Shown here: positions 17,047 to 26,068 of the stretch, in pieces
Position numbering within the stretch: position 1 is the first letter of the stretch
Layout: each line of letters starts with the position of its first letter
Assembly: GCA_035295745.1 (NCBI GenBank)
Contig: DATGIL010000064.1
Location: 1-44,331 of the forward strand
Source of the DNA: JAIQFL01 sp035295745
GTDB lineage: Bacteria > Acidobacteriota > Terriglobia > Bryobacterales > Bryobacteraceae
DNA length: 44,331 bases
Direction: 5' to 3'
Notes under the pieces: model-generated
Told to the model about the DNA's origin: nothing
Databases searched by the model: none
What the model saw: only the letters and a program-made list of their open reading frames with translations
Position numbers and translations under genes: made by a program

Positions 17047-20000
17047 ATGCGGCGAATCGCGTTGGCGTGCCTTTTGTTTGCCAGTTTTGCTCACGCGCAG
17101 ATCGTTACCACTGTTGCCGGAACGGATCCTGCGCTGATTGCTTCCGGAGTTCCCGCGCTCTCGGCGCCATTCGTCAGAGCGGCGGATGTGGCTGTCGATA
17201 GCAGCGGCAATTTCTATGTTGCCGACAGCACACTGCACATCGTGATGCGTGTCTCTACTGACGGCACGCTTACGGTGATTGCGGGAAACGGACACGCAGG
17301 ATTCTCGGGGGACGGCGGTCCCGCCACGGTTGCGTCCTTGAATGAGCCGTTTGGAGTCGCCGTAGATTCCTCGGGCAACTTGTACATCGCCGACTTCGGA
17401 AATAACCGTGTCCGGAAAGTAGCCGGAGGAATCATCACGACGGTCGCTGGAACCGGAACTTCAGGCTTTTCTGGCGACGGTGGCCCGGCTACCGCGGCAA
17501 AACTCTATGCCCCGCACGGAGTGGCTGTGGATACCGCCGGCAGCTTATACATTGCGGATTTCGGTAATCAGCGGATACGCAAGGTAACCGCCGGGACGAT
17601 CTCCACCGTCGCGGGTAACGGAACCGGGGGATTCTCAGGTGATAACGGCTCGGCGACGCAGGCCGAGTTGAACAACCCGGAACGCGTGGCGCTAGACTCA
17701 GCGGGCAACTTCTACATTGCGGATTCTTCGAATAACCGCATCCGCAAGGTAAGCGGCGGTGTCATCAGCACCGTTGCCGGGAACGGCAATGCGGGGTTCT
17801 CGGGTGAGGGTGGGCCGGCCACCGCTGCGATGCTCGACTTCCCCACCGCGATCGCAGTCGACTCTCGCGGTGTGTTGTACATCGGCGATGCCGGAAACCT
17901 TGTGATCCGCCAAGTCTCGGGCGGCATCATCACCATCGTGGCGGGCAACGGTACCTCGGGCGCTCTCGGCGACGGGAGTGCGCCTACCAAAGCATCGCTG
18001 AACTACCCGAATGGCATTGCAATCGATTCCTCCGGGGCATACTACATTGCGGATTTCTACCGCGGCAGAATCCGGAAAGTAGCTGGCGGTGTGATGGTGA
18101 CAGAGGCCGGCAACGGACAAGGCAGCTTCGGCGGCGATTCGAATCCCGCCACCAGTGCATTGCTCAATTCCCCGTCGGGAATTGCTTTCGATCATAACGG
18201 AAACCTTTACATCGCCGACGCATTGAACAATCGTGTTCGTAAAGTCTCAGGCGGAATCATCACCACCGTTGCCGGAAACGGAAACGCCGGATTTTCGGGC
18301 GACGGAGGCCCCGCGACTCAGGCAATGTTGAATAGCCCCTTCAATGTGGCTGTGGATAACGCCGGCAACCTTTTCATCACCGACACTTTCAATTATCGGA
18401 TTCGCAAGGTGACCAATGGCGTCATCACCACGGTGGTGGGAAATGGAACCGCCGGTTTTTCAGGTGACGGCGGTCAAGCGACGGCCGCGATGCTCAACAT
18501 CCCATCGGGTATCACGGTGGACTCCGCGGGCAACCTCTACTTTGCCGACAATAACCGCGTTCGCAAGGTATCGCAAGGCATCATCAGCACCGTTGCTGGG
18601 AATGGAAGTGCCGGATTCGCCGGCGATGGGCAATCGGCGGTCAACGCTTCCCTCGATGGTCCAGTAGACGTCGCCGTGGACTCCGCGGGCAATATCTATT
18701 TCGCCGACTACTACAACTATCGAGTGCGAAAAGTTTCCGGCGGGATCATTACCACTGTAGCCGGCAATGGCAAAGATACAACTGGGGGCGATGGCGGTTC
18801 TGCCACGGCAGCCTCCTTTGCGCCAAACGCGATCACCGTCAATGCAGCCGGGGACCTCTTCATCGCGGACATCGTCAAAGATACCATCCGCAAAGTATCT
18901 GGAGGGACCATCACCACAGTGGCGGGCTTCGGATTTGGGTTCTCGGGAGACGGTGGTCCTGCCCTCGAGGCCGATTTTGCGACTATCCAGGGAGTGGCTT
19001 TCGATCCCAACGGAAATCTCTTCATTGCCGATTCGGGCAACGGCCGCATCCGCGAAGTGTTGCAATCGGCTAATCCCTCGTACCAGGCAAGTCCATTGAG
19101 TTTGAGTTTCTCGGCATCGGCGGGACGCTCCGGAAATGCCGCGCAGGTGGTCAGTCTCTCGTCCGCGGTTCCGGGTCTGGCTTTCACGACATCCGACAGC
19201 GCTCCATGGCTTTCAGTCGCTCCTTCGAGCGGCACCATCCCGTCAACCCTGCAAATCACTGCCGACTCCTCCGCGCTGAGCGCCGGAACCTATCAGGGAA
19301 CCGTCACCATCACGGTTCCCAATGCATCACCTGCCACGACGACCGTTGCCGTGACTCTCACCGTCCAATCGGCAACGCCCGCCACGCTTGGCGTGGATAC
19401 GCAGAACGTCAGCCTCGCGGCGATTCAAGGAGGCAGCTCTGCGAGCCAGACCATAAACGTCCTGAATACCGGCGCCGGGTCTCTGCCCTTCACCGCGTCG
19501 AGCCTCACCGCGTCCGGAGGTCCCTGGCTCTCAGTCTCACCGGCAAACGGCACCGCAACCTCATCGACGCCAGGGTCGCTGACCGTCACCGCTACTCCGG
19601 GATCACTGGCACCAGGCACTTATCTCGGCACCATATCGGTATCGGGTGGTGGAAAGACGATCGCGATTCCGGTGAGTTTTTCGGTGAGCGCTCCTACCGC
19701 CACGATTCTGCTCTCGCAGAGCGCTCTGAGTTTCACCGGGGTGGAACAGGGCGGTGTTCCGTTGTCCCGGAATTTCGGAATCCTCAATGTCGGCAAGGGC
19801 TCCATGAGTTGGACCGCAACGGCTACCACCCTGAGCGGCGGCAACTGGATCCAGATTTCGCCTTCGAGCGGCACGGTGACGCGTCCGTATCTGGATGTTT
19901 CACTCGTCACCGTATCGATCGATCCGCGCACCTTGACGGCCGGAACGTATTATGGCCGGATTCAAGTCTCGTCAGCGGCGGGCAACACCCCGCAATTGAT

Positions 20001-21465
20001 GACGGTGATCCTCACAGTGCTGCCCGCGGGCACCACACTGCCTGCCCAGGCGTTCCCGGCGGGATTGATCTTCACCGGCACGTCGGGAGTGACGCCGCCG
20101 CCGCAGGACGTTCTCGTGGCTAACCCCGCGGGGTCCGCGAACAGCTTCATCTCGGGCATGATCGGGAGCACCGGCCTCGACTATCTGCCGAAGAGCGCCA
20201 ATGTACAGTCCACCCAGCCCACCCCCGTCCATGTCTATCCCGATTTTTCCAAGCTGGCGGGGGGAACGATTCAGAAGAGCACTATCACCCTGCAGTTCTC
20301 CGATAACTCGCCCCCTCAGACCATCACGGTGCTGACGGTGGTCGCGCCGCCGGGTGCGGGACAGAGCAATTCGTCCGAGTCGCTGGCGGCCGAGCCGCAT
20401 GCGTCCGGATGCGGAGGACTTTCCATCGTGTTCCGCGAGCCGCAGCCTTCGCAGACCACCTTCACAGCCGTGGCCGGGCAGACGACCACGATGGAAGCCC
20501 AAATCTCCGACTGCAACACCCTGGTGGGGCAAGCCGCCAGCGTGCAGGCGAACTTTTCGAGTGGTCCGCCGGTGCCGCTGATCTACATCGGCAATGGCGT
20601 GTGGCAAGGAAACTGGCGCCCGGTCAGCCCTGGAACGGTGTCGATGTCCGTGATCGCTTTGGTACCGGGACAGGGAGGCACCGGTTTAGGGGGCCAGTCC
20701 GCGACGCTGACGGCGGTAGTTTCCGCCCCGGCGCCAGCCAACGCGACTCCCTTGGTAACTGCGCAGGGGGTGGTGCACGCAGCCAGCGCCATCGCGGGCG
20801 CACCGATCGCTCCGGGCGGGTTGATCACCATCTACGGCCAGAATCTGGCGGACGGGGCGGGACAGAGCAACGGCGTGCCACTGCCCGATCAGTTGAACGG
20901 GACGCAAGTCTCGCTGGGCAATCAGGCGCTACCGATTCTCTACGCCAATCCCGGGCAGTTGAACGTCCAGGTGCCATACGGTGTGCCCGTCAACACTCAG
21001 TACCAATTAACGGTCCGGCATGGGAATAGTTACTCGGTGCCCCAGCCACTCGCAGTGGCCCAGGCACAACCGGGAATCTTCACTGTGAACCAGCAGGGCT
21101 TCGGACAGGGAAGCATCGTCAAGAGCGACGGAGTGACCTTGGCGCAACCCGGAACTCCCGCGGCCATCGGAGAAACAGTAGTGATCTATTGCACCGGCCT
21201 CGGCTCCGTTACGCCCAGCGTGCCTGAGGGCGCGCCGGCCCCGGCGGATCCTCTCTCGCATACCGACAATCCAGTCACCGTGCTAATTGGCGGACAACCG
21301 GCAACGGTCAGTTTCGCCGGTTTGACTCCGGGCGATCCCGGGTTGTACCAGATCAACGCCATCGTTCCATCGGGAATCGCCACGGGCGATGCGGTGCCGG
21401 TAGTGATCAGTGTGGCGGGACAGACCAGTCCGACGGACCCCGCCGTAACCATCGCTGTCCGATAA
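17047..21465 (+). CDS. Large secreted NHL-repeat protein with BACON-like and TIGR03437 domains
   Basis: A 1472-residue exported protein. The signal peptide MRRIALACLLFASFAHAQ is followed by about 12 NHL-type units of ~56 residues (to ~675), each with GNGxxGFSGDGGPAT, a variable loop, then VAVDSSGNLYIAD and NRVRKV. Two units would close one six-bladed propeller turn each, so this is probably two propellers. Next come repeated Ig/BACON-like domains (PWLSVAPSSGTIPSTLQITA, then a second PWLSVSPANGT unit) to ~980. The C-terminal ~240 residues are the Solibacter-type TIGR03437 domain (PGGLITIYGQNLADG, LPILYANPGQLNVQVPYGVP, GLYQINAIVPSGI). The role is probably binding or adhesion at the cell surface. 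A G-rich ribosome site precedes the ATG. Confidence 0.9.
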   Translation: MRRIALACLLFASFAHAQIVTTVAGTDPALIASGVPALSAPFVRAADVAVDSSGNFYVADSTLHIVMRVSTDGTLTVIAGNGHAGFSGDGGPATVASLNEPFGVAVDSSGNLYIADFGNNRVRKVAGGIITTVAGTGTSGFSGDGGPATAAKLYAPHGVAVDTAGSLYIADFGNQRIRKVTAGTISTVAGNGTGGFSGDNGSATQAELNNPERVALDSAGNFYIADSSNNRIRKVSGGVISTVAGNGNAGFSGEGGPATAAMLDFPTAIAVDSRGVLYIGDAGNLVIRQVSGGIITIVAGNGTSGALGDGSAPTKASLNYPNGIAIDSSGAYYIADFYRGRIRKVAGGVMVTEAGNGQGSFGGDSNPATSALLNSPSGIAFDHNGNLYIADALNNRVRKVSGGIITTVAGNGNAGFSGDGGPATQAMLNSPFNVAVDNAGNLFITDTFNYRIRKVTNGVITTVVGNGTAGFSGDGGQATAAMLNIPSGITVDSAGNLYFADNNRVRKVSQGIISTVAGNGSAGFAGDGQSAVNASLDGPVDVAVDSAGNIYFADYYNYRVRKVSGGIITTVAGNGKDTTGGDGGSATAASFAPNAITVNAAGDLFIADIVKDTIRKVSGGTITTVAGFGFGFSGDGGPALEADFATIQGVAFDPNGNLFIADSGNGRIREVLQSANPSYQASPLSLSFSASAGRSGNAAQVVSLSSAVPGLAFTTSDSAPWLSVAPSSGTIPSTLQITADSSALSAGTYQGTVTITVPNASPATTTVAVTLTVQSATPATLGVDTQNVSLAAIQGGSSASQTINVLNTGAGSLPFTASSLTASGGPWLSVSPANGTATSSTPGSLTVTATPGSLAPGTYLGTISVSGGGKTIAIPVSFSVSAPTATILLSQSALSFTGVEQGGVPLSRNFGILNVGKGSMSWTATATTLSGGNWIQISPSSGTVTRPYLDVSLVTVSIDPRTLTAGTYYGRIQVSSAAGNTPQLMTVILTVLPAGTTLPAQAFPAGLIFTGTSGVTPPPQDVLVANPAGSANSFISGMIGSTGLDYLPKSANVQSTQPTPVHVYPDFSKLAGGTIQKSTITLQFSDNSPPQTITVLTVVAPPGAGQSNSSESLAAEPHASGCGGLSIVFREPQPSQTTFTAVAGQTTTMEAQISDCNTLVGQAASVQANFSSGPPVPLIYIGNGVWQGNWRPVSPGTVSMSVIALVPGQGGTGLGGQSATLTAVVSAPAPANATPLVTAQGVVHAASAIAGAPIAPGGLITIYGQNLADGAGQSNGVPLPDQLNGTQVSLGNQALPILYANPGQLNVQVPYGVPVNTQYQLTVRHGNSYSVPQPLAVAQAQPGIFTVNQQGFGQGSIVKSDGVTLAQPGTPAAIGETVVIYCTGLGSVTPSVPEGAPAPADPLSHTDNPVTVLIGGQPATVSFAGLTPGDPGLYQINAIVPSGIATGDAVPVVISVAGQTSPTDPAVTIAVR

Positions 21466-21472
21466 TCGAGGT

Positions 21473-22252
21473 ATGCTTCCCGCGATCTTCTTCGGCCACG
21501 GCAATCCGATGAATGCGCTCGCATCGAACCAGTACACCGAAGCGTGGCGGCGAATCGGCAGCCAAATGGCGAAGCCGAAGGCGATCCTTTCGATTTCGGC
21601 CCACTGGTTCGTGCCTGGCACCGGTGTCACGATCAGCACTGCGCCGCGGACGATTCACGATTTCGGCGGCTTCCCGCAGGAGCTGTATCGGGTGCAGTAT
21701 CCGGCGCCCGGCGATCCGGACCTGGCTCGCCGTGTGCAGTCGCTGTTGCACCCCCTTCCCGTGCAGGTCGACACGTCGTGGGGACTGGATCACGGCACCT
21801 GGTCGGTGCTCTGCCACGTCTACCCCGATGCCGACGTGCCGGTCGTGCAACTCAGCATCGACGAACGGAAGCCCGCTGCTTTCCACTTCGAAGTGGGCCA
21901 GAAGTTGGCCCCGCTGCGTGATGAAGACGTGTTGATTGTCGGCAGCGGCAACCTGGTTCACAATCTGCACGCATACGCATGGGGCCGCCACGTACCGGAC
22001 CCGTACGATTGGGCAGTCCGTTTTGAAGAGCGCGCGAAAGAGCTGATGCTGGCGGGCGAAAGCCGCCCGCTCATCGATTACGAAAGTCTCGGACGGGAAG
22101 CGCTACTCTCCATTCCGACTCCCGATCATTATCTTCCCCTCCTCTACGTACTCGGCACCAGGCAGCAGAGCGAGGTCATCACTTTTCCGGTGGAAGGCGT
22201 GGATGGAGGATCGATTTCGATGCTTGCGGTTCAGGTAAATCTTCGCGGCTAG
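21473..22252 (+). CDS. LigB/DODA-type extradiol ring-opening dioxygenase
   Basis: A 259-residue cytosolic enzyme of the class III extradiol dioxygenase family (LigB fold, similar to E. coli YgiD, a 4,5-DOPA dioxygenase). Metal-site histidines appear as His9 (FFGHGNPM), His44 (SISAHWFVPG), His107 (GLDHGTW) and His219 (DHYLPLLYV). It starts 7 bases after the NHL gene with CGAGG before the ATG, so it may be co-transcribed. The expected reaction is O2-dependent ring cleavage of a catechol such as DOPA or another diphenol. The physiological substrate is unknown. The last codons lie within the left arm of a long inverted repeat. Confidence 0.9.
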   Translation: MLPAIFFGHGNPMNALASNQYTEAWRRIGSQMAKPKAILSISAHWFVPGTGVTISTAPRTIHDFGGFPQELYRVQYPAPGDPDLARRVQSLLHPLPVQVDTSWGLDHGTWSVLCHVYPDADVPVVQLSIDERKPAAFHFEVGQKLAPLRDEDVLIVGSGNLVHNLHAYAWGRHVPDPYDWAVRFEERAKELMLAGESRPLIDYESLGREALLSIPTPDHYLPLLYVLGTRQQSEVITFPVEGVDGGSISMLAVQVNLRG

Positions 22253-22424
22253 CGGTGGCGCAAAGACTCATCTTTGGAGCGTCGAGACTCATCTCGACGC
22301 TTTTCGAGTGTCTGCCGACTCACGTGCCACTGGTTAAGACTTGGCGTGCTCTCCGAAGAGTCTCGACAGGGTGTGGAGACAGCAATGAAGAGTCTTTGCG
22401 TCACCGCTACCCGCGAAGATTTAC
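22235..22424. repeat. REPIN-like element A with 35-bp terminal inverted repeats
   Basis: A 190-bp structure between convergent genes. The outer arms 22235-22269 and 22390-22424 are inverted repeats matching at 33 of 35 positions. Inside are two hairpins: GCGTCGAGA-ctca-TCTCGACGC (22279-22300, perfect) and GTCTCGACA-ggg-TGTGGAGAC (22360-22380, one mismatch). The core 22254-22405 is homologous, in reverse orientation, to element B at 36001-36144. Both flanking stop codons lie inside the arms. It may act as a bidirectional terminator as well as a non-autonomous mobile unit. Confidence 0.75.
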
Positions 22425-24475
22425 GTCGTTGGAACTCCCAGTTCCCGCAGAAGTGGCGTGGCTTTATACAGCTTCTTGAGCACTTCCACGATCCCCTGGG
22501 TCGCGGCATGCACGGCGCGCGCCTGCTCGTCGCTGTACAGGTACGTGAGCGCGAGGCTCTCGATGTTGCCATCGAAGCTGATGCCGATGATTTCCCCCTT
22601 CTGATTCACGGCGGGATTCCCCGAGTCTCCTCCCGCGCTATCGCAGGTGCTGACGAAATTGAACGGCGTCACCATGTCCAACGTGGGCTTACCTTCCACC
22701 CAGCGAGGCGGCAGCTTGTATGGATCGAGCGCATCAGCCAGGTGATAGAGCCCACCGAATGTGGTCGCGAAGGGCACGGGAGCCTCCGTCTTGTCGCGGT
22801 ATGCCTTCACCGGCCCAAACGTGACGCGCGGAGTCGAGGTGGCATCCGGGTAATCGTTGACCCCGAAAACCTTGAAGCGATACTGTGCGATGCGCTCGCT
22901 GCTCGAGACCTCCAGCGTCTCGATGGTCTCGGCATGCTTCTTCAGAAGCTTGCGTGCGGGTTCCTCCAGCAGGCGCGCCAGGCGGATCATTCCGTCGTCA
23001 GATTTGAGCACCAGGTTCCGGTCGGCCGCCAGCCGTTTCCGCTCGGAGACATCCTTCAGCTTCGACGTATGCACGTACTCTTCGGCAGCGGCCTGCGGCG
23101 TTTTCGCACCCAGAACTGCTTTCAGCGGCGCCTCCTTTTCCCCCAGCGCCTTGAGTTCCTCCAGATAGTGAGTCACCATCAGAACTTCGAGCGATTCTTC
23201 GATCGGCGCCGGCGAATACAGAGAAAGTTCCAGCGAGGGCAGAGCGCTGTCACGATACTCCGGGAGCCGCTGGTCGTTGGGCTTGGCGCCTTCCTCGGAG
23301 ATCCGCACGATCTGACGGGCAATCTGGAACAGCGTGGAGCCCTGCGCCGCCGGCCGTTCCAGCACTTCGAAGGGCTTCTCGAACGGCGTCCAGTTCTTGT
23401 ACGCTGTGGTCACTTCGTCCCAGACCTTGCCGGCCTCGGTGCCTAACTTGGGATCGTGTTCCACCGACGCCCGCAACTTCCGCTCGAAATTCTGCTTGCG
23501 CGCCATCAGGCGATCGTCTTTCAATCCGATCAGTTTCCCCGCCGTCGTCTTATAGGCGTTGCCGTATGCCGAAAGCACCGGCAACGCGATGCGCAGATTG
23601 TCGGCATTCTTGGATGCGAATCCCCGCAGCGCTTCAATGCGAGTTTGCAGGCGCGTGATTGTAATCGGCAACGTGTAATCGCGGTAGAAGGCGAGTTGCG
23701 CTGCCGTCGCCAACCGCGAGGTCGCGGCCGGATTGCCCGCCGAAAATACCAAATCCGCATCCTTTACTCCATCTACGCTCCATTTCAGAAAGTGCGGCGT
23801 GTCCGCCGCTTTGCCGCTCTCGTAGGCGCGCAGAAAGGCGATGTCGAGATCGTAGCGCTGATACGTGGAATGCTCGGCGTCGCCTCCAAAGAAAGCGATT
23901 GCGCGCTCGGGAGCGAATACTATGCGCAGGTCTGTGTACTTGCGGTATCGATAGAGGTCGTACCGCTCGCCGGAGAATAGCTTCACCACTGTGCAGTGAT
24001 TGCCGGTCTTCTCCTCGCATGCCTTCTCGATCTTCGCCGACGCGGCATTCCGCTTCTGAAGCAATTCGGCGGTCTTGGCGCCTGGCTTGGAGTCTTCCTT
24101 CACCTGCTTCGTGACATCTTCCATGCTGAGCAGGACTTCGGCCTCCAGGCCGGGACACTTCGCCTCGTCCTGCTGGCTGGCCGCGTAGAATCCATCCTTC
24201 AGATAATCGTGTCCCGCGGAGCCGATTTTCGCGAGACACTCGGCCACGATGTGATGATTCGTGAAGATCAGGCCGGATGGCGAAACGAACGAACCCGTGC
24301 CGTTGCCCACTCGCAACGACGCCAGCCGCAGGTGCTCGAGGAAGTCGTCGGTCACTTCAAAACCGTACTTCTGCTTGACCTGGTCCTTCGGAAACTGATT
24401 GAAGAGCCACATCCCCTCATCTGCTACCAAAGGCAGCGCGCAGGCGCACACCGCGACAACGGCCCGTAATCTCAT
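22421..24475 (-). CDS. S46-family dipeptidyl peptidase (DPP7/DPP11-like)
   Basis: A 684-residue exported serine peptidase. A short signal peptide (MRLRAVVAVCACALPLVA) is followed by DEGMWLFNQFP, a hallmark of S46 enzymes. The chymotrypsin-like triad is visible: His in FTNHHIVAE (74/75), Asp in RYDLDIAFLRAYE, and Ser in GGDSGNPAVN near the C-terminus. The ATG at 24473-24475 has GGAG five to eight bases upstream. A longer open frame to 24574 lacks signal-peptide sense. S46 enzymes remove dipeptides from the N-terminus of peptides in the periplasm. Together with the M28 peptidase and the dicarboxylate symporter this suggests peptide scavenging. The specificity residue was not assigned. Confidence 0.93.
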   Translation of the reverse strand: MRLRAVVAVCACALPLVADEGMWLFNQFPKDQVKQKYGFEVTDDFLEHLRLASLRVGNGTGSFVSPSGLIFTNHHIVAECLAKIGSAGHDYLKDGFYAASQQDEAKCPGLEAEVLLSMEDVTKQVKEDSKPGAKTAELLQKRNAASAKIEKACEEKTGNHCTVVKLFSGERYDLYRYRKYTDLRIVFAPERAIAFFGGDAEHSTYQRYDLDIAFLRAYESGKAADTPHFLKWSVDGVKDADLVFSAGNPAATSRLATAAQLAFYRDYTLPITITRLQTRIEALRGFASKNADNLRIALPVLSAYGNAYKTTAGKLIGLKDDRLMARKQNFERKLRASVEHDPKLGTEAGKVWDEVTTAYKNWTPFEKPFEVLERPAAQGSTLFQIARQIVRISEEGAKPNDQRLPEYRDSALPSLELSLYSPAPIEESLEVLMVTHYLEELKALGEKEAPLKAVLGAKTPQAAAEEYVHTSKLKDVSERKRLAADRNLVLKSDDGMIRLARLLEEPARKLLKKHAETIETLEVSSSERIAQYRFKVFGVNDYPDATSTPRVTFGPVKAYRDKTEAPVPFATTFGGLYHLADALDPYKLPPRWVEGKPTLDMVTPFNFVSTCDSAGGDSGNPAVNQKGEIIGISFDGNIESLALTYLYSDEQARAVHAATQGIVEVLKKLYKATPLLRELGVPTT

Positions 24476-24574
24476 GGAAGCTCCAGAACACAGTGTAGGA
24501 CCTTCCTGGTGCACAGTTCCAGCAAGGGTGTGAGCCGCGGTAGTTCCATTTTTTCGCGATTTTGGCAATTGCAC

Positions 24575-24612
24575 TTGACAACACTAACGAATTAGTACTA
24601 CAAACTGTAGCA
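24575..24612 (+). promoter_or_regulatory. Promoter and BlaI-like dyad for the TPR gene
   Basis: TTGACA at 24575-24580 is a perfect -35; TACAAA at 24599-24604 is an 18-bp-spaced -10. Overlapping it, TACTACA (24596-24602), AAC, TGTAGCA (24606-24612) forms a dyad (6 of 7 pairs) like BlaI/MecI-type operators. The start codon begins at 24612 and no ribosome site precedes it, so the message is probably leaderless. Confidence 0.5.
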
Positions 24613-25772
24613 TGCGCTCGATTGTCAGCCGTGCCCGCATCGCCGGCATGGCCATGCTCGCCAGTTTGAGCCTTTGCTCGATGACCGCTCAGGAGACGGC
24701 ACCCGACATCCCCACGCTGGTGAAGTCCGGGAACGAAGCCAACATGAAGGGCGATTACGAATCTGCCCGCCAGTCCTTCGCCAAGGCCTGGGAACTCGCG
24801 CAGGAGACTCCTCGCGACAGCCCGGTGCGCTACGACCTTCTGAAGCGCCTGGTCGCCGTTCGTTTAGCGGCGGGAGCGTTTGAAGACGCCGACAATTACC
24901 TGCAAATGGCGATCAATTGGCGGGAGCAGACCCTTGGCCAAAACGATCCGAAGATCGCGGACGACCTGTTGATCTCCGTCGGCCTCTGCCGCGGCTTGAA
25001 GAATTACGACCGGGCCCGGGTGGTTTTGGGACGCGTGATGGGATTGCACCAGGTAGCTTTCGGCCCGGCCAGTTCCGCCATGGCGGACGATTTCAGCCGC
25101 ATGGCGCAGATCAACATGGAGGATAAGAAAATCCCGGCCGCCATCAGCTCCTATATGATGGCGCTCTCCATTCGCGCCAAGACCGTTACGCCGCTCGATC
25201 CGTCGTTGGTGCCCGACCTCGACCGGCTGGCCGGAGCTTACATCGCGAGCCGCGATTATCCGAAGGCCGAGGAGACGTACCGTCACGCGTTGGTCATCCG
25301 CGAGACGCTCTACGGCAAGGAGGACGCCGATCTGATCGCCTCCGTCGACGGGCTGGCGTACTCGATGTTCGGTCAGAAGAAATATGACGAGGCGGAGCCG
25401 GTCTACCAGCGTCTGATCTCTCTGTGGATCAAATCGGTGGGTGAGGACCATCCCATGGTGGCGATGGCGCTCGACAAGGTGGCCACCTTTTACGCGGACC
25501 AGAAAAAGTTTGACCAGGCCAAGGACGCGCAGAAACGGGCGAATGCCATCCGCGCCTACTTCTTCGCCACCGGGCTTTCGGTGGAAGCAACGGAGCAGAT
25601 TCTGGAAAAGAACCCGGCTGCCGCAGTGGCGCTATACCGCCGTGCCGCGACGGCTCTCGATCCGCCCGATCCCGTCACGCAGGAACTGGCTTCGGAGATC
25701 AACGAGATCATCAAGAATATGGTGACGCCTCCGAAAGTGACCAAGAGCGCGCCCCCGCCGAAAAAGAAGTAA
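24612..25772 (+). CDS. Exported tetratricopeptide-repeat protein
   Basis: A 386-residue protein with an N-terminal signal sequence (RIAGMAMLASLSLCSMTAQ) and a run of TPR units from ~35 to ~310. Helical pairs are visible as GDYESARQSFAKAWELA, YDRARVVLGRVMGLHQ, YPKAEETYRHALVIRETLYG and YDEAEPVYQRLISLWIKSVG, the last two in the kinesin-light-chain style. The end is Lys/Pro-rich (PPKVTKSAPPPKKK). Such TPR arrays mediate protein-protein contacts, here probably in the periplasm. The promoter overlaps a BlaI-like dyad, suggesting control by a BlaI-type repressor not present in the window. No partner can be named. Confidence 0.88.
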   Translation: MRSIVSRARIAGMAMLASLSLCSMTAQETAPDIPTLVKSGNEANMKGDYESARQSFAKAWELAQETPRDSPVRYDLLKRLVAVRLAAGAFEDADNYLQMAINWREQTLGQNDPKIADDLLISVGLCRGLKNYDRARVVLGRVMGLHQVAFGPASSAMADDFSRMAQINMEDKKIPAAISSYMMALSIRAKTVTPLDPSLVPDLDRLAGAYIASRDYPKAEETYRHALVIRETLYGKEDADLIASVDGLAYSMFGQKKYDEAEPVYQRLISLWIKSVGEDHPMVAMALDKVATFYADQKKFDQAKDAQKRANAIRAYFFATGLSVEATEQILEKNPAAAVALYRRAATALDPPDPVTQELASEINEIIKNMVTPPKVTKSAPPPKKK

Positions 25773-25782
25773 GCGCCTCTGG

Positions 25783-26046
25783 CCACTTCTTCTCTCCACG
25801 CCTATTGATTCTCGGCGCCTCGGCGTCTCGGCGATAAATACCACGTCCCCAAGCCCCGCTCGAACCTCAGAGCGCCAGCCCTCCATCTATCTCTGCCCCC
25901 TCCGCGCACTCTGCCCACTTCTTCTTTCCTTCCCATCGGATTCTCGGCGCCTCAGCGTCTCGGCGATAAATACCACGTCCCCAAGCCCCGCTCGAACCTC
26001 AGAGCGCCAGCCCTCCATCTATCTCTGCCCCCGCCGCGCACTCTGG
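25783..26046. repeat. Two tandem copies of a 132-bp unit
   Basis: The unit at 25783-25914 is repeated at 25915-26046. The last 108 bp of each unit (from GATTCTCGGCGCCTC to the CGCGCACTCT end) differ at only about three positions; the first 24 bp differ more. It fills nearly the whole gap between the TPR gene and tlyA. No gene or clear hairpin was seen inside. Confidence 0.9.
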
Positions 26047-26068
26047 CCCCCACGTTAGAATGGGGCGG

